This document shows, in pieces, positions 53,534 through 63,182 of a stretch of 64,000 nt of DNA. Numbering within the stretch: position 1 is the first letter of the stretch; every line of letters begins with the position of its first letter. Below the pieces are notes generated by a model. That model did no database searches and was not told where the DNA came from. It was given only the letters and a program-made list of their open reading frames with translations. The translations under genes and the position numbers were made by a program. Source of the stretch: Micromonospora sp. CP22 (GTDB lineage Bacteria; Actinomycetota; Actinomycetes; Mycobacteriales; Micromonosporaceae); the NCBI RefSeq assembly GCF_009712475.1, contig NZ_VCJO01000002.1, forward strand, positions 124,001 through 188,000, written 5' to 3'.

Positions 53534-55287
53534 GAGCCCACCTCCGCGCGCCGCTGCCCCGCCTGCGACGCCGGACCGATGGCGAGCGTGCCGGCCGGGC
53601 CGGGCTCGATGTCCAGCAGCTCCCCGGTCGGTGGGCCGCCGAGCGGCAACGCGACATCGGCCGGTACCAGCCGCAGCGGTGAGGTGGTCAGCCGGTCACC
53701 GGCGCGCGCCGGCAGGGTGAGCCGGAACTGCGCGCCCTGCCCCGGGGCGCCCCACGCCTCCAGCCAGCCGCCGTGCAGTCGAGCGTCCTCCAGGCTGATC
53801 GACAGCCCCAGACCGGTACCGCCGGTCTGCCGCGCCCGCGACGGGTCGGCCCGCCAGAACCGGTTGAACACCAGCTTCTCCTCGCCGGGCTTGAGCCCGA
53901 CGCCGTGGTCACGGACGGTCAGCGCGACGGCGGTGTCGTCCATCCCCAACGTGATCCGCACCGGTCGTCCCTCGCCGTGCTCGACCGCGTTGCCGACCAG
54001 GTTGCGCAGCACCCGCTCGACCCGGCGCGGGTCGATCTCGGCGATCACCGGCGCGTTCGGGACGTCCAGCTCGATGCTCACCCCGACCCGCTCGGCCAGC
54101 CCGGCCAGCCGGTCGACCACCCGGTGAACCACCGGCACCAGGTCGGTCGGCTCGGCGTCGAGCACCGCGAACCCCGCGTCGAACCGGCTGATCTCCAGTA
54201 GGTCGGTCAGTAGCTCCTCGAAGCGGTCCAGCTCGGCCTGGAGCAGCTCGGCGCTGCGGGCCACCGCCGGGTCGAACTCGTCCCGCTCGGCGAAGATCAG
54301 GTCAGCGGCCATCCGTACCGTGGTCAGCGGGGTCCGCAGTTCGTGCGAGACGTCCGAGGTGAACCGGCGTTGCAGCCGGGACATCTCCTCCAGCCGCAGG
54401 ATCTGCCGTTGCAGGTTGGTGGCCATCTGGTTGAACGAGGCCGCGAGCAGCGCCAGGTCGTCCTCGCCGTTGACGGCCATCCGCTGGTCGAGCAGACCGG
54501 CGGAGAGTCGCTGGGCGGTCCGGGCGGCGACCCGTACCGGGATCACCACCAGCCGGGTCACCAACGCGGCGAGCAGGCCGAGCAGCAGCACCAGGGCGAC
54601 CCCGGTGGCCACCACGGTGGCCCGCGCCTGCGCCGCGGTGGTGTCCTGGAGGGTCAGCGGCACGAGGTAGTACAGCTCCACCTGACCGAACCCGGTCGGC
54701 ACCGGGGAGCCGTAGACGAGGTACTTCGTCTCGGCGTCCCCGGTGAGCCGACCGGTACGGATCTGGTTGGCCACGTTGCCGTCGGCCACGGCGGCCCGCA
54801 GCTCGGGGCTGATCAGGGGCCGGACGTTCACCGACGGCGAGGTGCGCGGCTCGATCACCCCGGGCCAGTTCTCCGCGGTGAGGGCCACCACCACGCCGCT
54901 GTTCTGCTGGGGGTCACCGCCCGCGAGGTAGTTGACCGTGCCGTCGATCGTCTCCTGGAGCTGGGCCTCCTGCGGCTGGCTGTAGAGGCTGAACTGCTTC
55001 GCCGCGTACTCCGCGCCGTTGAGCAGCCGCAACTGGACGTCGGTCTTCGCGTTGTCCAGCAGGATGTTGGTGATCTTGTCGGCGATCAGGTAGGCGAAAC
55101 CGCCGACCAGCAGGCTGGACGTCACCAACGTGATGGTCACCACGCGCACCTGCAACGAGCGGCGCCAAGTCTGGTGCAGCCTCGCCAGAGATCGGGACAG
55201 CCGGCCACTCACCCCACGCCACAACTCCCACACGGCACCACGCCGGCGGGACGTCGGGTCGAGATCGGGGATCGGGGAGGTGGCCAC
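53530..55287 (-). CDS. mtrB: Two-component sensor histidine kinase MtrB
   Basis: Protein of 585 residues. Two membrane helices (about 48-70 and 245-268) flank an outside domain, followed by HAMP, a HisKA domain with FTSDVSHELRTPLTTVRM (phospho-acceptor His), and an ATPase domain with NLVGNAVEHG (N box) and VRDHGVGLKPGEE (G1). It phosphorylates MtrA and controls cell division and wall metabolism in actinobacteria. It lies 13 bp after mtrA and overlaps lpqB. Confidence 0.96.
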   Translation of the reverse strand: MATSPIPDLDPTSRRRGAVWELWRGVSGRLSRSLARLHQTWRRSLQVRVVTITLVTSSLLVGGFAYLIADKITNILLDNAKTDVQLRLLNGAEYAAKQFSLYSQPQEAQLQETIDGTVNYLAGGDPQQNSGVVVALTAENWPGVIEPRTSPSVNVRPLISPELRAAVADGNVANQIRTGRLTGDAETKYLVYGSPVPTGFGQVELYYLVPLTLQDTTAAQARATVVATGVALVLLLGLLAALVTRLVVIPVRVAARTAQRLSAGLLDQRMAVNGEDDLALLAASFNQMATNLQRQILRLEEMSRLQRRFTSDVSHELRTPLTTVRMAADLIFAERDEFDPAVARSAELLQAELDRFEELLTDLLEISRFDAGFAVLDAEPTDLVPVVHRVVDRLAGLAERVGVSIELDVPNAPVIAEIDPRRVERVLRNLVGNAVEHGEGRPVRITLGMDDTAVALTVRDHGVGLKPGEEKLVFNRFWRADPSRARQTGGTGLGLSISLEDARLHGGWLEAWGAPGQGAQFRLTLPARAGDRLTTSPLRLVPADVALPLGGPPTGELLDIEPGPAGTLAIGPASQAGQRRAEVGS

Positions 55288-55300
55288 AGTGCGACCCAGG

Positions 55301-55990
55301 CTATCCGGTACCAGCCTTGTAGCCCACGCCGCGAACGGTCAGGATGATTTCCGGTCGCTCCGGATCCGGTTCGATCTTGGCACGTAGCCGCTGCACGTGC
55401 ACGTTGACCAGCCGGGTGTCCGCCGCGTGCCGGTATCCCCAGACCTGCTCCAGCAGCACCTCGCGGGTGAAGACCTGACGCGGTTTACGGGCGAGCGCGA
55501 CCAGCAGGTCGAACTCCAGCGGCGTCAGCTTCACCTCCTCGCCGTTGCGGCTGACGGTGTGCGCCGGCACGTCGATGGCGATCTGGTTGCCGGGCGGACC
55601 GATGGTGAGCAGTTCCGGCGCGGCGTCCTCGCCACGGCGCAGCCGCGCCCGCATCCGGGCCACCAGTTCCTTGGGCTTGAACGGCTTGACCACGTAGTCG
55701 TCGGCACCCGACTCCAGGCCGAGCACGACGTCGACCGTGTCGCTCTTGGCGGTCAGCATCACGATCGGCACCCCGGACTCACCCCGGATCGCCCGTGCCA
55801 CGTCGATACCACTCATTCCGGGCAGCATCAGGTCGAGCAGGACGATATCGGGTCGATTCTCACGGAACGCGGCCAATGCCCGTTCCCCGTCCGCCACGAA
55901 CGAGGGCATGAAGCCTTCGCTGCGCAGCACGATGCCGAGCATCTCGGCGAGCGCGGGGTCGTCGTCGACCACCAGTACCCGGGCTCTCAT
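55301..55990 (-). CDS. mtrA: Two-component response regulator MtrA
   Basis: OmpR/PhoB-type response regulator of 229 residues. The receiver domain has VVDDDPALAEML (acidic pocket), the phospho-acceptor Asp in IVLLDLMLPGMSG and the Lys in VVKPFKPKEL. The winged-helix DNA-binding domain (about 130-226) has LTPLEFDLLVALARKPRQVFTREVLLEQVW. It is the first gene of mtrA-mtrB-lpqB-comF. In mycobacteria it is essential and regulates division, dnaA and wall hydrolases. Confidence 0.97.
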   Translation of the reverse strand: MRARVLVVDDDPALAEMLGIVLRSEGFMPSFVADGERALAAFRENRPDIVLLDLMLPGMSGIDVARAIRGESGVPIVMLTAKSDTVDVVLGLESGADDYVVKPFKPKELVARMRARLRRGEDAAPELLTIGPPGNQIAIDVPAHTVSRNGEEVKLTPLEFDLLVALARKPRQVFTREVLLEQVWGYRHAADTRLVNVHVQRLRAKIEPDPERPEIILTVRGVGYKAGTG

Positions 55991-56200
55991 GGGGTTAATG
56001 GTTCCATCCCGTCAGTTCGGTGGGCTCGGCGTCACCCGCACGCTACTGCCGTCAGGTGTGCTGTGCCCAGCACCGCTCGGTTTGTCCCAGTCGCACGTGC
56101 CGACCCGGGGGGCGGGACTGCACCCCGGACGACCGCGCATGTCAACATGATCCCCGGGTGCGCCGTAGCGCGCCACCGCCCCCGCCTCCCAGGAGTACGC

Positions 56201-57037
56201 GTGCCCGCAACAGGCCCGACAGTCGTACTCCCCGGGCGCCCACTCACCGTCGGGGAACTGCTCGACTCCGCGGTGCTGCTACTGCGCGCCCAGGCGCCGG
56301 TCCTGTTGCCCTTCGCCGCCGTGCTGGCCGCCGGCGAACAGCTCCTGCTGCGACCGCTACGGCTCGCGGTGGATGCCACCGGGCCCCTGTGGTGGCCGTC
56401 CGGTCTGAACGAGTTCGGTCTCTTCTGGCTGCTCCTCGCCTTCGGTGCGGCAACCGAAGCGATGATCATCACGCTGCTCGGCAACCCGGCCGCCCGCGCC
56501 GCCGCCGGCACGCTGGTCGGCCGCCGACCGACCGTCGCGGAGTTGGTCGACCCCCGTGCCGCCCGGTGGGGCGCCACCGTCCTGCTCTGCCTCGTGGTCG
56601 GCGCGGTCATGCTGTCCACGTCCCTGCTCGGCCCCACCTGGTTCCTCGGATTCGCCCTGCTCGGCGCGGTGGCCCCGGCCCTGGTCGTGGACCGGGTCCG
56701 GCCGGTACGGGCGATCACCCGCTCCGCCACGCTGGCGTTACGTCTGGGCGTACGGGCCGCCGCTTTGCGGGTACTGGGATACCTCCTCTGGTGGCTCATC
56801 CGGGTCGGGCTCAGCTGCGGGACGTTCGTCGGGCTGAGCACACTCGGGCTGATCGACGAGGGCTGGACCAACGCGGTGGCGATGCTGCTCTGGGCAGCCG
56901 TGAACACGATCGCCTACGCCGCGCTGGCCAGCCTGGACGCGGTCGTCCACCTGGAGACCCGGATCCGCAGCGAGGGCCTGGACATCCGCATCTCCCGTGC
57001 GCCCGCGAGCGCGGATCTGCTGGCGGTGGGCGGATGA
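56201..57037 (+). CDS. Membrane protein upstream of the DUF4129-MoxR operon
   Basis: Protein of 278 residues from GTG 56201 with AGGAG upstream. Six or so hydrophobic helices resemble the membrane domain seen in some glycerophosphodiester phosphodiesterase-linked proteins (VGELLDSAVLLLRAQAPVLLPFAAVLA), but no catalytic domain is attached. It is the first of five plus-strand genes joined by four-base overlaps (DUF4129, DUF4350, MoxR, DUF58 follow), so it probably belongs to the same functional unit. It is divergent from mtrA across about 210 bp. Confidence 0.75.
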   Translation: MPATGPTVVLPGRPLTVGELLDSAVLLLRAQAPVLLPFAAVLAAGEQLLLRPLRLAVDATGPLWWPSGLNEFGLFWLLLAFGAATEAMIITLLGNPAARAAAGTLVGRRPTVAELVDPRAARWGATVLLCLVVGAVMLSTSLLGPTWFLGFALLGAVAPALVVDRVRPVRAITRSATLALRLGVRAAALRVLGYLLWWLIRVGLSCGTFVGLSTLGLIDEGWTNAVAMLLWAAVNTIAYAALASLDAVVHLETRIRSEGLDIRISRAPASADLLAVGG

Positions 57038-57606
57038 GCTTCAGCCGGTGGTGGACCGAGACCACGGCCGCCCTCGGAGACCACCTGCCGCTACCGCTGG
57101 CCGCGCTGCTGCTGGTGCTGGCCACGGCGCTGACCGCGACCGCCTGGTACACCTTCCCCGCCTGGCTTCCCCGGCGGTTTCCCCGGCTCCGCCGACGCCG
57201 CCCCGCCCGGTCCACCGGGCGACAGCCCACGACCGCACCACCGGTGGCCGCCGCCCCGGAGCCGCCCGCCGACCCCGCCGGGACGGTCGTGGCGGCCGAT
57301 CGGCTGGCGGCCGAGGGCCGCTACGACGAGGCGGTCCGCGAGCGGCTGCGCGTCATGCTCCACCAGCTCACCGACCGGCAGGTGGTGCGGGTCCGGCCCG
57401 GCATGACCGTCGCCGAGGTGGTCACCGAGGCCACCGCCAACCATCCACCGGTCGGACCGCCACTGGCCGCCGCAGCCGCCATCTTCTCCGAGCTGTGGTA
57501 CGCCCAACGCCCGGCCACCGCCGACCACGATCACCGGATGCGCGACCATGCCGGGCGGTTGGGGGACCTGCTCGTCACCGCCGCCCCGAAGGACGACGAC
57601 CGGTGA
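57034..57606 (+). CDS. DUF4129-domain protein
   Basis: Protein of 190 residues. One membrane helix (about 18-40) and a basic/Pro-rich linker precede a C-terminal DUF4129-like domain (about 95-185: AADRLAAEGRYDEAVRERLRVMLHQL, PPVGPPLAAAAAIFSELWYAQRP). DUF4129 domains are commonly encoded next to MoxR ATPases and DUF58 proteins, as here. Its role in that system is undefined. It overlaps both neighbours by four bases. Confidence 0.82.
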   Translation: MSFSRWWTETTAALGDHLPLPLAALLLVLATALTATAWYTFPAWLPRRFPRLRRRRPARSTGRQPTTAPPVAAAPEPPADPAGTVVAADRLAAEGRYDEAVRERLRVMLHQLTDRQVVRVRPGMTVAEVVTEATANHPPVGPPLAAAAAIFSELWYAQRPATADHDHRMRDHAGRLGDLLVTAAPKDDDR

Positions 57607-58970
57607 GCGCGCGGGGACGCCGCCACCGGATCGTGATACCCGTGCTGGTGGGGGTGCTGCTGACGGCCGTCACCCTGGTCACCCGCGAGATCGACCAGCC
57701 GGACCAGACCGACCGGGGCTTCCTCTCCCCGACCGTGACCGACGACCACGGCGGCAGCCGGCTCGCCGCGAGCCTGGCCCGGCAGGGGGTGACGGTGCAG
57801 CGGGAGACGGACACGTTCCGGGCGTTGCGAGCCACCCGACCCGGTCCGGCCACCCTGTTCGTCCCCGCGCCCGAGTTGCTGCACCCGCGCACCGTCAGCC
57901 TCTTCGGTCTGCTGCCCGGCGGCACCCGGTTGGTGCTGGTCGACCCACCCCGGCGGGTGCTGGCCGCCGCCGGGCTACCGCTGCGCCCGACCGGCCGACG
58001 CTGGGCGACCCGCGCCGTGCCGCCGCAGGCGCACGGCCGGTCCTGCCCGCTGGCCGAGGCCGCCTCCGTCACCACGGCCGCCGTCGCCCGCCAGCGGTAC
58101 GCGCCCACCGGCGTGGGCAACGTCGACCTCTGCTATGCCGGTGGCCTGGCCCGGCTGCCCGGTGCCGCCGAGAGCGTGGTGGTGGGTGCCAGCGACCCGT
58201 TCCGCAACGGGCGGATCGACGAATGGGACAACCTGGCCTTCGCCACCGGGCTGCTCGCCACCGCCGGCCGGGTGATCTGGCTCGACCTGGACGGCCCGGC
58301 ACCGCCACCACCCGAACCCCATCGGACACCCACCCGGCCGCTACCGGAACGCGTCGACGAAGTCGACGAGCCCGCCGAGCCGGAGGACCGGCGCGGCGAG
58401 GGGAACAGCGAGACGGCATCGGACGGGCGGCCGGGCGGTGAGACCTCCGGTCCCCGCGCCCGCGACTCCGCCGGGCAGCCCAACCCCCTCTGGTCGGCGT
58501 TCCCACCGTGGTTCTGGGCACTGCTGCTGCAACTCGCCCTGGCGGCACTGCTGATAGCCATCGGTCGGGCCCGCCGCCTCGGCCCGCCCACCCCGGAACC
58601 ACTGCCGGTCTCCGTGCCCGCCGCCGAGACGGTCCTCGGCCGGGGGCGGCTCTACCAGCAGGCGCGAGCCCGGGAGAACACCGCGCGGCTGCTCCGAACC
58701 GCGACGCTCGCCCGGCTGGCGCGACGCCTGCACCTGCCCGCCGACGCGCCACCCGGCACGGTCGCCGCCACCGTGGCCGCCGACACCGGCGACCAGCCCG
58801 ACACCATCCGGGAACTGCTCTACGGCGACGCGCCGCGCACCGACCGGGACCTACTGGAACTCGCCGGTGAGCTGGACCGTGTCACGCGTACCGGCGAGTC
58901 GACGTCCACCCCCGACCCGCCGGCTGCGGCCCGGCTACCGAAGCCCCGATCCGAAGGAGATCCCCGGTGA
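57603..58970 (+). CDS. DUF4350-domain membrane protein
   Basis: Protein of 455 residues from GTG 57603. A membrane helix at about 10-27, an extracellular DUF4350-like domain (about 40-240: DDHGGSRLAASLARQGVTV, TLFVPAPELLHP), a Pro/Glu-rich linker, a second helix (about 303-322) and a cytoplasmic C-terminal tail. The domain has a class-I-glutamine-amidotransferase-like outline but no catalytic residues I can identify. It is translationally coupled to the DUF4129 and MoxR genes. Confidence 0.82.
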   Translation: MSARGRRHRIVIPVLVGVLLTAVTLVTREIDQPDQTDRGFLSPTVTDDHGGSRLAASLARQGVTVQRETDTFRALRATRPGPATLFVPAPELLHPRTVSLFGLLPGGTRLVLVDPPRRVLAAAGLPLRPTGRRWATRAVPPQAHGRSCPLAEAASVTTAAVARQRYAPTGVGNVDLCYAGGLARLPGAAESVVVGASDPFRNGRIDEWDNLAFATGLLATAGRVIWLDLDGPAPPPPEPHRTPTRPLPERVDEVDEPAEPEDRRGEGNSETASDGRPGGETSGPRARDSAGQPNPLWSAFPPWFWALLLQLALAALLIAIGRARRLGPPTPEPLPVSVPAAETVLGRGRLYQQARARENTARLLRTATLARLARRLHLPADAPPGTVAATVAADTGDQPDTIRELLYGDAPRTDRDLLELAGELDRVTRTGESTSTPDPPAAARLPKPRSEGDPR

Positions 58971-59953
58971 CCCGACCCGCGATGACCGTGGACCCGCTCG
59001 CCACCGACCCCGCCCGCGCCGCGCTGCACCGGCTGCGCACCGAGGTGGCCAAGGCGGTCGTGGGTCAGGAGGGCGTGGTCACCGGACTGATCGTCGCCCT
59101 GCTCTGCCGTGGTCACGTGCTGCTGGAGGGCGTACCGGGAGTCGCCAAGACGCTGCTGGTGCGTACCGTGGCCGCCGCCCTGGACCTCACCTCGCGGCGG
59201 GTCCAGTTCACCCCCGACCTGATGCCGGGCGACGTCACCGGCTCGATGGTCTTCGACGCGCGAACCGCGGCGTTCACCTTCCGCGAAGGGCCGGTCTTCA
59301 CCAACCTGCTGCTCGCCGACGAGATCAACCGCACTCCGCCGAAGACCCAGTCCGCGCTGCTGGAGGTGATGGAGGAGCGGCAGGTCACCGTCGAGGGCGA
59401 GCAGCGCACGCTCCCTGATCCGTTCATCGTCGCCGCCACCCAGAACCCGGTGGAGTACGAGGGCACCTACCCGCTACCGGAAGCCCAGTTGGACCGTTTC
59501 CTGCTCAAGCTCACCGTGCCGCTACCCAACCGGGACGAGGAACTCGGAGTGCTCCGCGCCCACCATGCCGGTTTCGACCCCCGGGACCTGAGCGCCGCCG
59601 GCGTACGCCCGGTGGCGGACGCGACCGAACTCGCCGTCGCCCGCGCGGCGGTGGGCCGCGTGCACGTCGCGGATCCGCTGCTCGGCTACGTCGTCGACCT
59701 GTGCCGGGCGACCCGCACCACCCCGTCGCTGGAGTTGGGTGCATCACCGCGCGGCGCGACGGCCCTGCTGGGCACCGCCAAGGCGTGGGCGTGGCTGCAC
59801 GGACGCGACCACGTGGTGCCGGACGACGTGAAGGCGATGGCGCGGCCCACCCTGCGGCACCGGCTACGCCTGCGTCCGGAGGCCGAACTCGAAGGTGTCG
59901 GGGTGGACCGGATCCTGGACACGGTGCTGGCCACCGTGCCGGCCCCACGATGA
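58967..59953 (+). CDS. MoxR-family AAA+ ATPase
   Basis: Protein of 328 residues. Walker A is a MoxR-type loop, GVPGVAKTL; Walker B is LLADEINRTPPKTQSALLEVMEE; sensor and arginine-finger regions follow (VAATQNPVEYEGTYPLPEAQLDRF), with the lid domain at the C-terminus. MoxR ATPases act as chaperones that assemble or load metal into partner proteins, usually with VWA/DUF58 partners encoded downstream. The DUF58 gene overlaps its stop by four bases. Confidence 0.93.
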   Translation: MTRPAMTVDPLATDPARAALHRLRTEVAKAVVGQEGVVTGLIVALLCRGHVLLEGVPGVAKTLLVRTVAAALDLTSRRVQFTPDLMPGDVTGSMVFDARTAAFTFREGPVFTNLLLADEINRTPPKTQSALLEVMEERQVTVEGEQRTLPDPFIVAATQNPVEYEGTYPLPEAQLDRFLLKLTVPLPNRDEELGVLRAHHAGFDPRDLSAAGVRPVADATELAVARAAVGRVHVADPLLGYVVDLCRATRTTPSLELGASPRGATALLGTAKAWAWLHGRDHVVPDDVKAMARPTLRHRLRLRPEAELEGVGVDRILDTVLATVPAPR

Positions 59954-61260
59954 CCTGGCGGGCGGCGGCGCTGCTGGCGGTGGGCGCGCTGACCATGCCC
60001 GCATGGCCGGTTCCGTTCGTCGGCGTGGCGGTGATGGTCGGCCTGGTGCTGCTGCTGGTCGGCCTCGATCTCGCGCTCGCCGCGCCGTTGGCGGCGCTGA
60101 CCGTCGAGCGGGCCGGTGAGCGGGCGGTACCGCTCGGCGGCACCGCCACGGTCACCCTGTACCTGCGCAACACCTCCGACCGGCCGCTGCGCGCCCGGGT
60201 CCGCGACGCCTGGGTGCCCTCCGCCGGGGCCCGGCCGGAGCTGCCGCCGACCCGGCTGGTGCGCGCCGCCCCCGGTGAGGTGCTCGCCCTGCCCACCCGC
60301 CTCACCCCCACCCGGCGGGGAGACCGGCCCGCCGTGGCCCTGACGGTCCGCTCGTTCGGGCCGCTCGGGCTGGCGTACCGGCAGTGGGGTGGTCGGCCCG
60401 GCACCCCGCCCTGGACCGTACGGGTGCTGCCCCGTTTCGACGCCCGACGGCACCTGCCGGAGCGGCTGTCGCGGCTGCGCGTCATCGACGGCACACTCCT
60501 CGGCCGGGGACGCGGACCGGGCACCGAGTTCGACACGCTGCGCGAGTACGTCTCCGGCGACGACGTACGCTCCATCGACTGGCGGGCCAGCGCCCGACAC
60601 TCGGAGGTGCTGGTACGCACCTGGCGTCCGGAACGGGACCGGCGGCTGATCTGCGTGCTGGACACCGGGCGCACCTCGGCCGTACGGCTCGGCGACGAGC
60701 CGCGCCTGGATGCCTCGATCGAGGCGGCGCTGCTGCTCAGCGCGTTGGCGGCGCGGGCCGGTGACCGGGTGGACGTGCTCGCGGCGGACGCCGTGCCCCG
60801 GGCCTCGGTGGGTGGCGTCGAACGAGCGGGGCAGTGGAACCGGCTGGCGCACGCGTTGGCCCCGTTGCAACCGGCGCTGGTCGAGACGGATTTCCGGCTG
60901 ATCGCGGGCGAGTTGCTGCGGCGACACCGCCCCCGCAGCCTGGTGGTGCTGCTCACCGCCCTGGAGCCCGGTGCGCTGGGTGAGGGACTGCTGCCGGTGC
61001 TGCCCCGGCTGGCCGCCCGGCACCGGGTGCTGGTGGCTGCGGCACAGGACCCGGTGCTGACCCGACTCACCGCCGGGCCGCCGCGACGCCCCGAGGACGC
61101 GTACGCCGCAGCCGCCGCCTGGCGGACACTCGCCGAACGCGACCGCCTCACCGCAGCGCTGACCCGACACGACGTCACCGTGGTCGACGCCCCGGCTGAT
61201 CGACTGGCCCCCGCCCTCGCCGACGCCTACCTGCACCTGAAGGCCACCGCGCAGCTCTGA
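59950..61260 (+). CDS. DUF58-domain protein, MoxR partner
   Basis: Protein of 436 residues. Two adjacent membrane helices (about 5-45) precede a beta-rich part and a DUF58 domain with the signature GTEFDTLREYVSGDDVRSIDWRA (split here as GTEFDTLREY and DDVRSIDWRASAR), followed by a von Willebrand A-like region with a divergent metal site (CVLDTGRTS). It is the probable client or effector of the MoxR ATPase. It ends the operon and is convergent with the SpoIIM-like gene, 18 bp away. Confidence 0.9.
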   Translation: MTWRAAALLAVGALTMPAWPVPFVGVAVMVGLVLLLVGLDLALAAPLAALTVERAGERAVPLGGTATVTLYLRNTSDRPLRARVRDAWVPSAGARPELPPTRLVRAAPGEVLALPTRLTPTRRGDRPAVALTVRSFGPLGLAYRQWGGRPGTPPWTVRVLPRFDARRHLPERLSRLRVIDGTLLGRGRGPGTEFDTLREYVSGDDVRSIDWRASARHSEVLVRTWRPERDRRLICVLDTGRTSAVRLGDEPRLDASIEAALLLSALAARAGDRVDVLAADAVPRASVGGVERAGQWNRLAHALAPLQPALVETDFRLIAGELLRRHRPRSLVVLLTALEPGALGEGLLPVLPRLAARHRVLVAAAQDPVLTRLTAGPPRRPEDAYAAAAAWRTLAERDRLTAALTRHDVTVVDAPADRLAPALADAYLHLKATAQL

Positions 61261-61278
61261 CCCTGACGGGGCTGCCCG

Positions 61279-62247
61279 TTACCGAAGGTCGCCGGTAGCG
61301 ACCTCCTGGTCGGGTGGTGCGGCGGAGCCGAGGACGAGGACGTAGGCCAGGAAGGCCAACCAGGCGGTCGCGCCGATGGTGACGCGCACGGCCACCGGTA
61401 GCGGCGCCGGCGTCACGAACGCCTCGATCACCGCCGAGACGGCGAAGAGTCCGACCAGGCCGACGGTGACCAGGACGCCGTCGCGCCCTGCCCGGGCCAC
61501 CGCCTGCCCCCGGGTCAACTGCTCCGGCGGTGCGATCCACGCCCACCCGATACGCAGACCCACCCCGGCGGCGACGAACACACCGGTCAGCTCCAGCAAA
61601 CCGTGCGGGGTGATCAGGCCGAAGAAGACGTCCTCCCGGCCGTAGGAGACCATCACCCCACCGACCACGCCGATGTTCACCGCGTTCTGCCAGAGCAGGT
61701 AGCCGACCGGCACGATCAGCACGCCCGCCGCCAGACACTTCGCGGCCAGCCAGGCATTGTGCGTCCACAGGTGGAAGGCGAACGTCGGCGCGGAGAACTC
61801 CGTGTAGTAGCCGGCGAAGCCGGATTCGACCAGCCGGGCGGCCTCCTCGTCGCCGATGAACGCCGCCGCCGTCTCCGGGTTGTCCGCCACGAACCACATC
61901 AGGGTGAAGGTGAGCAGGGTGAACGCGGTCGCCACCGCGCACCACCACGGCGCCGCCCGCCAGATGGCACCGGGCAGGTCGGCCGCCAGGAATCGCCGCA
62001 CCGCCGACCAGGACGGCCGGGGTCGGCTGGTCAACCGCGCCCGTGCCCGGAGCACCACCTGGGACAGCTCACTGACCAGCACCGGGTCCGGCGAGCGGCT
62101 ACGCAGCACCGACAGTTGGGTGGTGGCCCGTTGGTAGAGCGCGACCAGCTCGTCGACCTCGGCCGGGTCGAGACGGCGCTGCGCACAGAGCTGATTCAGC
62201 CGACGCCACTGACCGCCGTGCTCCGCGACGTACGCGTCGACATCCAC
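61279..62247 (-). CDS. Stage II sporulation protein M-like membrane protein
   Basis: Protein of 322 residues from GTG 62247, with GGAGGTGG upstream. A helical N-terminal cytoplasmic part (about 1-95: VDELVALYQRATTQLSVLR) is followed by about six membrane helices containing FGLITPHGLLELTGVFVAAG, typical of the SpoIIM (DUF95) family. In Bacillus SpoIIM acts in engulfment-associated wall hydrolysis; the role in non-endospore-forming actinobacteria is unknown. It is divergent from the RDD gene and often accompanies MoxR/DUF58/RDD genes. Confidence 0.9.
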   Translation of the reverse strand: MDVDAYVAEHGGQWRRLNQLCAQRRLDPAEVDELVALYQRATTQLSVLRSRSPDPVLVSELSQVVLRARARLTSRPRPSWSAVRRFLAADLPGAIWRAAPWWCAVATAFTLLTFTLMWFVADNPETAAAFIGDEEAARLVESGFAGYYTEFSAPTFAFHLWTHNAWLAAKCLAAGVLIVPVGYLLWQNAVNIGVVGGVMVSYGREDVFFGLITPHGLLELTGVFVAAGVGLRIGWAWIAPPEQLTRGQAVARAGRDGVLVTVGLVGLFAVSAVIEAFVTPAPLPVAVRVTIGATAWLAFLAYVLVLGSAAPPDQEVATGDLR

Positions 62248-62288
62248 CAGCCACCTCCGACCGCGCGATCATAGTGTTCACTGTCGGG

Positions 62289-63182
62289 GTGAGCACAGCG
62301 GCACGAGCGTGGACCGCCCCCGGCTGGGGTGATGCCCGGCTGGTCAGCGGCGAGGCGGTCGAGCTGGACGTGCGGGCCGCACGGATCGGTTCCCGGACCC
62401 TCGCGCTGCTGCTCGACGTGCTGATCCAACTGCTGTGCGGCCTGCTGCTCCTCGCGCTGGCCGGGCTGCTGTTGGCCGCACTGCCGTACGGGCTGCTCGA
62501 CGCGGCGATGGAACGGGCGCTGCTCACCGTCGGGCTGGTGCTGCTACTGGTCGGCTATCCGGTGCTCTGGGAACGCCTCAACGACGGCCGGACACCGGGC
62601 AAGGCGGCGGTCGGGCTGCGGGTGGTCAGCGTCGACGGCGCCCCGGTCGGCTTCCGGCAGTCGTTGACCCGGGCGTTGGTCGGGGTCTCCGTGGAGTGGC
62701 CGGGGCTGGTGCTGCCGCTGCTGTCCTGGGCGGTCGGGCTGACCGTGATGCTCAGCGACGACCGTGGTCGGCGACTGGGTGACCTGGCCGCGGGCACGCT
62801 GGTGGTGCACACCCGGCCCGCGACGAGGTGGCGTGCGGTCCCGGCGACCATGCCGCAGCTGATCGGGTGGGCGTACACGCTGGATCTGAGCCGGTTGGAC
62901 GCGGACCTGGCGCTGGCCGTCCGGCAGTACCTGGCTCGGGCCCACGGGCTCAGCGAGCCGGCGCGCGGCGAGTTGGCCCGGTTGCTGTGGCGGCAGGTCG
63001 CCGCGGTGACCGGCCCGCCGCCCCCGGTCGCGCTGCCGGAGGTCCATTACCTGGCCGCCGTCATCGCCGAGCGGCACCGGCGGGCGCGTCACCTGCTCGC
63101 CGGTGAACGGGTGCTCACCGAGGCGGCGTGGTCGGGATTGCCGGTGGCGTCGGCCGACGAACCCTCACGGAGGTCGGGATGA
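62289..63182 (+). CDS. RDD-family membrane protein
   Basis: Protein of about 297 residues; GTG 62289 is used, GTG 62274 is possible. The RDD domain (about 22-175) has AARIGSRTLALLLDVLIQ, then two or three helices, and GRTPGKAAVGLRVVSVDG and RGRRLGDLAAGTLVV. A soluble C-terminal domain (about 185-290) follows. RDD proteins are membrane proteins of largely unknown function, some linked to ion transport. It is coupled by ATGA to a small membrane-protein gene and paired with the SpoIIM-like gene on the other strand. Confidence 0.88.
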   Translation: MSTAARAWTAPGWGDARLVSGEAVELDVRAARIGSRTLALLLDVLIQLLCGLLLLALAGLLLAALPYGLLDAAMERALLTVGLVLLLVGYPVLWERLNDGRTPGKAAVGLRVVSVDGAPVGFRQSLTRALVGVSVEWPGLVLPLLSWAVGLTVMLSDDRGRRLGDLAAGTLVVHTRPATRWRAVPATMPQLIGWAYTLDLSRLDADLALAVRQYLARAHGLSEPARGELARLLWRQVAAVTGPPPPVALPEVHYLAAVIAERHRRARHLLAGERVLTEAAWSGLPVASADEPSRRSG